Below, piece by piece: positions 1-5,739 of a DNA stretch of 7,164 bases (position 1 is its first letter; each line of letters opens with the position of its first letter). The position numbers and the translations under genes are program-made. The DNA is from Bacteroidota bacterium (GTDB lineage: Bacteria > Bacteroidota > Bacteroidia > Chitinophagales > Chitinophagaceae). Under the pieces are notes generated by a model. The model saw only the letters and a program-made list of their open reading frames with translations, did no database searches and was not told where the DNA came from. The stretch lies in NCBI GenBank assembly GCA_005883855.1, contig VBAU01000029.1, positions 525-7,688 of the forward strand. Direction: 5' to 3'.

Positions 1-40
1 ACATTACCGAGCTGCAATTAAAATCCATGAACTATTAAAC

Positions 41-841
41 CTATCCACGGGTTGACACTTCACCGCGAGCAATTCCTTTGTCGATCCGTTGCTTCATCAC
101 TTCATACAGTATCATTCCTGTCGCTACTCCTACATTCAGCGATTCAAAATCCCCGAGCATGGGGATTTTGAATTTCTCATCACATATTTTCATTAATGCG
201 GGATAAATGCCTTTTTCCTCGCTACCCATCACGATTGCAGCCGGCAGTTTGAAATCACAATCAAACAAATTCCTTTTTGCTGACATTTCACTTGCAAAAA
301 CTGTAATACCATTGAGATGCAGTTCATCAACCGCCTTCATTAAACTTTTTACCCTGCACACTGCGAGTTTTTCCAGGGCTCCTGCAGAGGTAAGTATGGC
401 ATCTTCATTTAAAGCCCCTACTCCTTTTTCCGGAATTATGATCGCATGTACTCCACAACAATACGCTGTCCTGGCGATGCCGCCAATGTTTCTTATATCG
501 GTTATCCCATCCAGCATTATGAACAATGGTGTTTCTCCTTCTTCAACCACAAAAGAAATCGCCTCCTGCAGATCATAATAACGAACACGGGCAACCTGTG
601 CCACCACTCCTTCATGGTCACTGATGTTGAAAGCATTTAGTTTTTCAACAGGGACCTTGTTGATTGGAATTTGATGTCTTTGCGCAAGCGACCTTATCTC
701 TTCGATCCATTTGCCTTGCAAACTATTTTGAAGATATATTCTGTCGAGTTGCTTACCGGAGCCTATGGCATCTCTTACGGCACTTCTTCCCGCGATAAGC
801 GAGCTTTTTTTTGGCCGGTGCTGTTGTCTGAAATTTTTCAC
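41..841 (-). CDS. rlmB: 23S rRNA 2'-O-ribose methyltransferase, RlmB/TrmH (SPOUT) family
   Basis: The 266-residue product has the two-part layout of RlmB. An N-terminal RNA-binding substrate domain (about residues 14-90, beginning IAGRSAVRDAI) is followed by a SpoU/TrmH methyltransferase domain (about 105-252). All three SPOUT motifs are visible: motif 1 at 111-124 (DGITDIRNIGGIAR, with Asn118 and Arg124), motif 2 at 205-211 (MGSEEKG) and motif 3 at 226-247 (IPMLG...SLNVGVATG), which forms the SAM-binding trefoil knot. In E. coli, RlmB methylates the ribose of G2251 in the 23S rRNA P loop. The same site here is inference, since paralogues such as TrmH modify tRNA. The length is close to the usual 240-270. 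The start is GTG: an in-frame TGA lies two codons upstream and no other start precedes motif 1, so the start is forced. The gene follows metK by 77 bp on the same strand. Confidence 0.93.
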   Translation of the reverse strand: MKNFRQQHRPKKSSLIAGRSAVRDAIGSGKQLDRIYLQNSLQGKWIEEIRSLAQRHQIPINKVPVEKLNAFNISDHEGVVAQVARVRYYDLQEAISFVVEEGETPLFIMLDGITDIRNIGGIARTAYCCGVHAIIIPEKGVGALNEDAILTSAGALEKLAVCRVKSLMKAVDELHLNGITVFASEMSAKRNLFDCDFKLPAAIVMGSEEKGIYPALMKICDEKFKIPMLGDFESLNVGVATGMILYEVMKQRIDKGIARGEVSTRG

Positions 842-845
842 GCGT

Positions 846-853
846 CAAAAATA
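846..853 (-). promoter_or_regulatory. possible -7 element (TATTTTTG) just upstream of rlmB
   Basis: Read on the minus strand, the octamer TATTTTTG matches the Bacteroidota -7 consensus TAnnTTTG. It ends only four bases before the GTG start of rlmB. If used, transcription would begin at or near the start codon and give a leaderless or nearly leaderless message. No convincing -33 TTG lies at the expected distance, because that position falls within the hairpin at 869-901. It may equally be a chance T-rich stretch. Confidence 0.3.
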
Positions 854-868
854 GGTGTATTCATAAAT

Positions 869-901
869 ACCGATGCCACAGCTCTAAGCCGTGGCATCGG
901 T
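869..901 (-). terminator. strong intergenic hairpin between metK and rlmB (terminator or processing element)
   Basis: ACCGATGCCAC (869-879) is perfectly complementary to GTGGCATCGGT (891-901), giving an 11-bp stem. After one A/C mismatch a further 3-bp stem (881-883 with 887-889) closes a 3-base loop. The hairpin lies 17 bp past the metK stop in the direction of transcription. The sequence after it (ATTTATGAAT...) is AT-rich but lacks an immediate T run; a TATTTTT tract comes only about 15 bases later. It could be a weak intrinsic terminator, an attenuator or a 3'-end stabiliser for metK. There is no T tract on the plus strand either. Confidence 0.6.
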
Positions 902-918
902 GCTGGGCATGTACTCGA

Positions 919-2178
919 TTATTTCAATCCAAACTCTTTTTTAATTTTCGGCACGTAATCTAATTTTTCCCACGTAAACAATTCCACCTTTACTTTTTTC
1001 ATTCTTCCATCCGTGTTGACGAACGTTTTTTCCACAACTTTTGGTTCGCGACCCATGTGTCCATACGCGGCCGTTTCGCTGTAAATGGGATTGCGAAGCT
1101 TCAACCGTTTTTCGATTGCATAAGGACGCATATCAAATAAGTGTTCAATTTTTTTTGCGATGTCTCCGTCACTCATGTTCACCCTGGCAGTGCCATACGT
1201 GTCCACAAAAATTCCCATAGGCCTGGCCACTCCTATCGCGTACGACACCTGCACCAGCATCTCATCAGCTACGCCGGCTGCTACCAGGTTCTTTGCAATA
1301 TGTCTCGCGGCATAAGCAGCACTGCGGTCCACCTTGCTCGGGTCCTTGCCGCTAAAAGCCCCTCCGCCATGAGCTCCCTTTCCACCGTAAGTATCAACAA
1401 TTATCTTCCTGCCTGTTAAGCCTGTGTCGCCGTGCGGACCACCAATCACAAACTTTCCGGTTGGATTGATATGGTAATTTATTTTTCCGTTGAACAGCTT
1501 TTGAATATCCTTCTTACATTTCGCTTTCACCCTCTGTATTACGTACTCGACAACGTCCTTTCTGATCTTGGCAAGCATTTTTTCATCCGTATCAAACGGA
1601 TCGTGTTGCGTTGACACCACGATGCTGTCAATACGCTGTGGCCTGTCATCGTCGCCATATTCGATGGTGACCTGGCTTTTTGCATCGGGTCGCAGGTAAG
1701 GCATCTTTGAATCTTTTTCCCTGCGAATTAATGACAGCTCGATAAGAATTTTGTGCGCGAGATCAAGGGCAAGAGGCATGTAGTTTTGTGTTTCATTCGT
1801 AGCAAACCCAAACATCATTCCCTGGTCCCCGGCTCCCTGCTCCTCAGGATTACTACGTTCAACGCCGCGGTTTATATCGGCTGACTGTTCATGGATGGCC
1901 GAGACGATGCCACAGCTGTTTGCCTCAAACATGTATTCACTCTTCGTATATCCAATGCGGGAAATAACATCACGTGCAATTTTTTGGACATCGAGGTATG
2001 TTCTTGATTTTACTTCACCGGCAAGCACAACCTGGCCGGTAGTGACCAATGTTTCGCATGCCACTTTACTGTTAGGATCCCACGCAAGAAAATTGTCAAT
2101 GAGGGCGTCGGAGATCTGATCAGCCACCTTATCGGGGTGGCCTTCGGAAACACTTTCGGATGTAAACAAATACGGCAT
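919..2178 (-). CDS. metK: S-adenosylmethionine synthetase (methionine adenosyltransferase)
   Basis: This cytosolic enzyme makes S-adenosylmethionine from methionine and ATP, releasing phosphate and pyrophosphate. The 419-residue product is full length; E. coli MetK is 384 and Bacteroidota forms are somewhat longer. The N-terminal signature GHPDKVADQISDALID is at 13-28, with the ATP-site His14 and Asp16. The family signature GAGDQGMMFGFATNET is at 115-130, and HGDTGLTGRKIIVDTYGG at 249-266. The phosphate-binding loop GGGAFSGKDPSKVDRSA is at 271-287. Insertions around 155-175 and 210-235 account for much of the extra length. The start is ATG, directly before the conserved YLFTSESVSEGHPDK. No Shine-Dalgarno is seen, as is normal for the phylum. 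A 98-bp gap separates it from the upstream DUF4270 gene and contains a TATATTTG motif, so metK probably has its own promoter. rlmB, whose product uses SAM, follows. Confidence 0.98.
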   Translation of the reverse strand: MPYLFTSESVSEGHPDKVADQISDALIDNFLAWDPNSKVACETLVTTGQVVLAGEVKSRTYLDVQKIARDVISRIGYTKSEYMFEANSCGIVSAIHEQSADINRGVERSNPEEQGAGDQGMMFGFATNETQNYMPLALDLAHKILIELSLIRREKDSKMPYLRPDAKSQVTIEYGDDDRPQRIDSIVVSTQHDPFDTDEKMLAKIRKDVVEYVIQRVKAKCKKDIQKLFNGKINYHINPTGKFVIGGPHGDTGLTGRKIIVDTYGGKGAHGGGAFSGKDPSKVDRSAAYAARHIAKNLVAAGVADEMLVQVSYAIGVARPMGIFVDTYGTARVNMSDGDIAKKIEHLFDMRPYAIEKRLKLRNPIYSETAAYGHMGREPKVVEKTFVNTDGRMKKVKVELFTWEKLDYVPKIKKEFGLK

Positions 2179-2261
2179 GTTAGTATTGTGTATTTAGATT
2201 AAACATTGATTTGCTGCAGCCATGGCAAGGGCCTTCGTTGTTCCTTCGATCGTTGGGGATG

Positions 2262-2269
2262 CAAATATA
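2262..2269 (-). promoter_or_regulatory. predicted -7 element (TATATTTG) for metK
   Basis: On the minus strand TATATTTGC matches the Bacteroidota sigma-A -7 consensus TAnnTTTG, 83 bases upstream of the metK ATG. A start a few bases downstream would give a leader of roughly 75-80 nt. No good -33 TTG lies at about 19-20 bp upstream, where the sequence is the 3' end of the DUF4270 gene. The leader contains a near-repeat of ACGAAGG and short palindromes (CCATGG, CTGCAG) but no stem long enough to call a structured RNA. Confidence 0.5.
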
Positions 2270-2280
2270 CTTATCGGGGC

Positions 2281-3699
2281 TCAGAGGTTGGAATATATTA
2301 TTCGTAATCGCAGTCGCATTGTAGAATCATTGTAGCTGCCACCTCCGAGGACTACCCTCCCTTTGCCGATGGCATCAATGACCGGTATGGCAATTTTCGC
2401 GTTGAGGCTGGAATTGAAAACGTTCGTTCGCAAAGGAGCGTATATTCTCAATGTATCATTGGCCAGATGCCTTGTGACGATACTTTGGACATATCGTGAT
2501 ATGTTGAACCGATAAGTGTTATCATCATGCAGCCTACCACCAAATGATGAGAACCCAATACTTCCTGAAGGACCTACGACCAGGTCTTGCTGTAACATGA
2601 ACACGGTATCGCCCGATTTGTTGATTCGATCAAGCATCAATTGCACAGGTGGAGAAAAAACATCATCGCCTACGGAAGGAATTTTTGTGCCGACTATTTC
2701 CGCCCGGTGAATCACTTTATTGCTGAAAGTATCCAATTGTGGAATCTTTATGGATACATACGACCCCGGTGCAGATTGCAGATAAATCTTGTCGCCCGCA
2801 CCATTGTTAAGATAGGCAAGATAGTTGCCACCCGGTTCGCGATTAACATAATTGGACTGGCCGTTTATTGCGTGATAATAGTCAAATGATGTTGTATCAT
2901 TTTTGCCATTCAGCGTCGCTCTAAAGTAAACCGTCAACTTTGTATTTGCAACGTCTGTTAACCTGAAATAACTCAACGCATTTCCTCCCGCATCGGCCTT
3001 AAGTGCAAAACCGCGAAACTTTCTTTGGAAAAGCGAATCGTTTTTGTACCCATCTGCGGTATCGTATTGAGCAAACCGAGTACCCAACGAATTATCCAAT
3101 GGTATTCGAAGTACGTTGGTGACCTGGGCGGTATCCCCCGCTCTTGTCAACGTCAATGTATCCTTCAAGTGTTTCACCGAGTAACTGGCGGAGCCTAACT
3201 CAGGCCCTACCGTTGCAAAGTCCGAGTTGGGATCAGTATACTTGTATAACGCGGTGTCATAAAACGGAGCGTTATTTGCAATCTCGTACACCCTGACGGT
3301 CTGTATCCCATTATTTAATGTATCACCAAACGCCGCACGGTAAGCCAGCGAAAGCACAACTGAATCGATATCAACCGAATCCTTATTCAAAAAAGGATAC
3401 GTTCCGATCTCCGAGGGCACTATGTTAAAGTCCATATTAGCGTGCGTGTTTCCAAACTCAGGATCATTTAAATCCCCCAACGCGACGAGGTCCGTAAATA
3501 AAACCTTCGTAGTATCATTGAAAAGAATGTTTTTGGTAACCGCGCTCAAGGATACTTCAAATGTGTGCACATTGTCCACTGCGGGTATAAGGTCACCTCC
3601 CAATTCTGTTGCTTCATTGATCTTTTTACAGGAAGAGAAAAAAAATAGAAGACCGAAAAAAACTGAACCGATCGAAAACAGTAAAATTCTGCTATTCAC
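2281..3699 (-). CDS. DUF4270 family lipoprotein
   Basis: The product is a predicted secreted lipoprotein of 472 residues from the GTG at 3699, or 480 from an upstream TTG at 3723. I prefer the GTG because it leaves a compact signal peptide: a short N-terminus with Arg, a hydrophobic run ILLFSIGSVFFGLLFFF, then lipobox FSSC with the lipidated Cys at residue 24. Lys-Lys after the Cys gives no clear retention signal, so outer-membrane placement is inference. The mature start carries ELGGDLIPAVDN, the pattern I associate with DUF4270 (PF14092). The middle segment (NREPGGNYLAYLNNGAGDKIYLQSAPG) and the C-terminal SFGGRLHDDNTYRFNISRYVQ also fit the family. The rest is beta-rich and Thr/Asn/Asp-rich, with no catalytic motif visible. 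The function of the family is unknown to me. It lies 64 bp downstream of the GT5-like gene on the same strand, with no clear promoter in the gap, so the two may be cotranscribed. Confidence 0.85.
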   Translation of the reverse strand: MNSRILLFSIGSVFFGLLFFFSSCKKINEATELGGDLIPAVDNVHTFEVSLSAVTKNILFNDTTKVLFTDLVALGDLNDPEFGNTHANMDFNIVPSEIGTYPFLNKDSVDIDSVVLSLAYRAAFGDTLNNGIQTVRVYEIANNAPFYDTALYKYTDPNSDFATVGPELGSASYSVKHLKDTLTLTRAGDTAQVTNVLRIPLDNSLGTRFAQYDTADGYKNDSLFQRKFRGFALKADAGGNALSYFRLTDVANTKLTVYFRATLNGKNDTTSFDYYHAINGQSNYVNREPGGNYLAYLNNGAGDKIYLQSAPGSYVSIKIPQLDTFSNKVIHRAEIVGTKIPSVGDDVFSPPVQLMLDRINKSGDTVFMLQQDLVVGPSGSIGFSSFGGRLHDDNTYRFNISRYVQSIVTRHLANDTLRIYAPLRTNVFNSSLNAKIAIPVIDAIGKGRVVLGGGSYNDSTMRLRLRIIYSNL

Positions 3700-3754
3700 A
3701 TTGGATTGATTAGAGATATACAATTAGTTCTTGCTGTTGTCAATTTTGGATCAT

Positions 3755-3776
3755 GAACAAGCTTTATGACTTGTTC
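3755..3776 (-). other. short inverted repeat across the stop codon of the GT5-like gene
   Basis: GAACAAG (3755-3761) and CTTGTTC (3770-3776) form a perfect 7-bp stem around an 8-base loop that contains the TAA stop (3764-3766). No T tract follows on the minus strand, so it is a poor intrinsic terminator. It might slightly reduce read-through into the DUF4270 gene or be a chance palindrome. Confidence 0.3.
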
Positions 3777-4582
3777 GCAAGATCGCCATAGAGTTGTAAA
3801 TAGTCTGTTAAATCTGATTCAGCATTATAGGGCAGCGTTTTTTTGCCACGCACCTTTGAAAATTCATCGAGTAATTTCTTTTCAACTTTCTCCGCACCAA
3901 AACTGATCGCATCAGCATACGTTGCGCCCCCACGAAACATGGCCGTATTGTTCGCTTCCTTATACTCTTCAAGATCCTTTTCTTTTAATGAAGGGTGTAT
4001 GATCGCCTTCTTTAAGAAATCGGGGCCAAGTTTTTCCTTGAAAGTGTTTTGACCAATGGTGAAAAGAACCTTGCCGTGAGAGAACACCGGTTCTTTTTTG
4101 TACACCGTTTTCAGATAGAACGGAATTAACCCCGTCATCCATCCGCTGCAATGGATAACATCAGGGGGCCATCCAAATTTTTTCACGGTCTCCAGCGCAC
4201 CTTTGCAAAAGAAAATGGTGCGCAGCCCATTGTCCTCGAACCATTTTTCATTTTCATCATGGAAAATAAATTTCCGCTTAAATAACTCCTCATTGTCCAA
4301 GAAATAGACCTGGAGCCTTGCATTAGGCAATGAAGCCACCTTAATCTGTAATGGGTGATCTTCATTATCTATTGAAACATTTATACCAGATAAACGGACC
4401 ACCTCGTGCAGCCGGTGCCTCCGTTCATTAATGACACCAAATCTTGGCATAATACAGCGTATCTCAAAACCATTATCATTTGCCTTTATCGCCAGCTTGT
4501 TTACAATCTCGGAATATTCGGTAAGCTCAAGGTACGGGGACATTTCATTGGCAATAAATAAAATTCTTTTCTTTGCTGACAT
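3764..4582 (-). CDS. Half-length GT5-like 'glycogen/starch synthase' (N-terminal domain only, probably non-catalytic)
   Basis: The 272-residue protein matches only the N-terminal Rossmann domain of GT5 glycogen synthases (Glyco_transf_5 type): KRILFIANEMSPYLELTEYSEIV at the start, PDVIHCSGWMTGLIPFYL at 140-157, VLFTIGQNTF at 172-181 and FRGGATYADAISFGAEKV at 216-233. It ends where the C-terminal GT1 domain would begin, so it is about half the usual 470-490 residues, with a normal stop and no sign of coding beyond it. The ADP-glucose motif KTGGL aligns without gaps to Glu19-Leu-Thr-Glu-Tyr23. The conserved HDW after 'VHA' is Ser-Gly-Trp (146-148). The usual 'T-I/V-H-N' is Thr-Ile-Gly-Gln (175-178). 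Glycogen synthesis is therefore unlikely. I recall short proteins of this kind beside panC in many Bacteroidota, which would make it a conserved family and not a broken gene. It has an ATG start, diverges from panC and lies upstream of the DUF4270 gene. Its actual function is unknown. Confidence 0.82.
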   Translation of the reverse strand: MSAKKRILFIANEMSPYLELTEYSEIVNKLAIKANDNGFEIRCIMPRFGVINERRHRLHEVVRLSGINVSIDNEDHPLQIKVASLPNARLQVYFLDNEELFKRKFIFHDENEKWFEDNGLRTIFFCKGALETVKKFGWPPDVIHCSGWMTGLIPFYLKTVYKKEPVFSHGKVLFTIGQNTFKEKLGPDFLKKAIIHPSLKEKDLEEYKEANNTAMFRGGATYADAISFGAEKVEKKLLDEFSKVRGKKTLPYNAESDLTDYLQLYGDLANKS

Positions 4583-4619
4583 GTTGGAAGCTTTTAGTTG
4601 TCCGAATTTTTAAAGTCCG

Positions 4620-4627
4620 CAAAGTTA
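4620..4627 (-). promoter_or_regulatory. predicted -7 element (TAACTTTG) for the GT5-like gene
   Basis: In the divergent 101-bp gap between the GT5-like gene and panC, the minus strand reads TAACTTTGC, matching TAnnTTTG. It lies 37 bases upstream of the GT5-like ATG and would give a leader of about 30 nt. No clear -33 TTG is visible. I found no equally good motif on the plus strand for panC. Confidence 0.5.
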
Positions 4628-4683
4628 GCCATTTTATTATGAACTCGATTTACGAAAGAGTTTCCGACATTAACAGGACGAAA

Positions 4684-5535
4684 ATGATCATATTCAAAAC
4701 TGCAAGCGACCTGGGACATCAGCTCGATAAGTACCGGCAAAAAGGCCAGGCAATTGGTTTTGCGCCCACCATGGGGGCCCTTCACGATGGTCACCTTTCA
4801 TTGTTGAAAACTTCTAAATCACAGAACCAGGTTACTCTTTGCAGCATTTTCGTGAATCCCGCGCAATTCAACGATCCAAAAGATTTTAAAAAATACCCCT
4901 CCACTCTTGAGCAGGACATTTACAAACTGGAAACTGGCGGCTGCGACCTATTATTCCTACCTCCTGTTGAAGAAATCTATCCCGACGGAGTAACGGAAAA
5001 AAAGCACTACGATCTCGGATACTTAGATACCATGCTGGAAGGGAAATTTCGACCGGGCCACTTCCAGGGCGTGTGCATGGCTGTAGAAAGACTTTTAGAA
5101 ATCGTGTTACCCGACAATCTTTACCTTGGGCAAAAAGATTTCCAACAATGCATGGTCATAAAACGATTGATCCAATTAATGGGAAAGGAAAACAAGATCC
5201 ACACAAACATCTGCCCGATCCTCCGGGAACAAGACGGATTGGCTATGAGCAGTAGAAACATGCGGCTCATCGGCGAACAGAGAGCCAAAGCTGCGGCCTT
5301 ATACGAAACGCTCAATTTCCTCAAACAAAACCTCAATAAAGGTTCTCTATCGGATCTAAAGAAAGAAGCTACCACCCTGCTTCAAGAGAAGAATTTCAAA
5401 CCCGATTATGTTGAAATTGCAAATGCCAAAACGTTAAGGCCAATCAATGAGTGGGATTCTCGTACCAACATTGTTGGTCTCGTAGCCGCATACATCGGTG
5501 ATGTTCGGCTGATTGATAACATGATACTCAATTAG
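4684..5535 (+). CDS. panC: Pantothenate synthetase (pantoate--beta-alanine ligase)
   Basis: This cytosolic enzyme joins pantoate and beta-alanine, using ATP through a pantoyl-adenylate intermediate, in the last step to vitamin B5 on the way to coenzyme A. The 283-residue length is typical. Conserved parts are PTMGALHDGHLSLL at 28-41, whose HxxH-type nucleotide motif has His34 and His37; FVNPAQFNDPKDFKKYP at 56-72; GKFRPGHFQGV at 120-130; LYLGQKDFQQ at 146-155, with Lys151, Asp152 and Gln155; and the KMSKS-like loop MSSRN at 188-192. The open frame continues upstream to an ATG at 4573, but that would overlap the start of the divergent gene and add 37 non-conserved residues. An ATG at 4639 is also possible. 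I chose 4684 because the conserved first strand (IIFKTASDL) starts there. No panB or panD is adjacent in the window. Confidence 0.97.
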   Translation: MIIFKTASDLGHQLDKYRQKGQAIGFAPTMGALHDGHLSLLKTSKSQNQVTLCSIFVNPAQFNDPKDFKKYPSTLEQDIYKLETGGCDLLFLPPVEEIYPDGVTEKKHYDLGYLDTMLEGKFRPGHFQGVCMAVERLLEIVLPDNLYLGQKDFQQCMVIKRLIQLMGKENKIHTNICPILREQDGLAMSSRNMRLIGEQRAKAAALYETLNFLKQNLNKGSLSDLKKEATTLLQEKNFKPDYVEIANAKTLRPINEWDSRTNIVGLVAAYIGDVRLIDNMILN

Positions 5536-5540
5536 TGAGG

Positions 5541-5568
5541 TGAATGGTCAATGGTGAATGGTGAATTG
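5541..5568 (+). repeat. degenerate 7-bp tandem repeat, unit TGAATGG (about 4 copies)
   Basis: Starting six bases after the panC stop, the sequence reads TGAATGG, TCAATGG, TGAATGG, TGAATTG in exact 7-base register, with a partial unit just before. It is the first of three heptamer blocks in this gap. Confidence 0.85.
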
Positions 5569-5595
5569 AGCGAGCACGGATGAAGGGTGTGTTTT

Positions 5596-5637
5596 GGAAT
5601 TCGAGTTTCGGATTTCGGATTTCTTATTATCGGATTT
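5596..5637 (+). repeat. degenerate 7-bp tandem repeat, unit GGATTTC (about 5-6 copies)
   Basis: Six consecutive heptamers can be laid out in register: GGAATTC, GAGTTTC, GGATTTC, GGATTTC, TTATTAT, CGGATTT. Two are identical. The fifth is diverged, and the last is shifted by one base. The unit differs from the first block, but the 7-base period is the same. Confidence 0.8.
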
Positions 5638-5640
5638 GCT

Positions 5641-5661
5641 TATTGCCTATTGCTTATTGCC
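5641..5661 (+). repeat. degenerate 7-bp tandem repeat, unit TATTGCC (3 copies)
   Basis: TATTGCC, TATTGCT, TATTGCC lie head to tail, preceded by the related ATTTGCT at 5634-5640. This third heptamer block follows the second without a gap, and the repeated region ends about 30 bp before the promoter motif of the next gene. Confidence 0.8.
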
Positions 5662-5690
5662 CGGTACCGCGAATTTTGCAACTTGAATTG

Positions 5691-5698
5691 TACCTTTG
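5691..5698 (+). promoter_or_regulatory. predicted -7 element (TACCTTTG) for the flippase-like gene
   Basis: TACCTTTGC is a very typical Bacteroidota TAnnTTTG element, 41 bases before the GTG start of the flippase-like gene. A TTTTG at 5674-5678 lies closer (12-base spacer) than the usual -33 distance of about 19-20. If functional, transcription starts near 5702-5706 with a leader of about 35 nt, downstream of the heptamer repeats. Confidence 0.55.
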
Positions 5699-5739
5699 CG
5701 CCTTGTTTCTTCTTTCTTGTTCAACTATCTTAGAACCCC

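Noticed and set aside
1..40. Possible feature beyond the end of rlmB
   Set aside because: The 40 bases show no hairpin, promoter motif or recognisable coding sequence, which is too little to call anything.
2179..2261. SAM riboswitch upstream of metK
   Set aside because: I could not find the SAM-I core or a convincing SAM-II-type pseudoknot, and the stems are only 4-5 bp.
3700..3723. TTG start of the DUF4270 gene at 3723
   Set aside because: It is possible, but it adds eight polar residues ahead of the signal peptide. GTG at 3699 gives a more normal lipoprotein signal. Not excluded.
3969..4365. Minus-strand ORFs of 60 residues inside the GT5-like gene
   Set aside because: They are shadows in other frames of a gene with a clear domain match.
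4573..4683. N-terminal extension of panC to the ATG at 4573
   Set aside because: It would overlap the start of the divergent GT5-like gene and add 37 residues unlike any PanC. The conserved first strand begins at the ATG at 4684.
5536..5739. Degraded panD remnant
   Set aside because: No frame shows the PanD start or its Gly-Ser processing motif, and the content is explained by repeats and a promoter.
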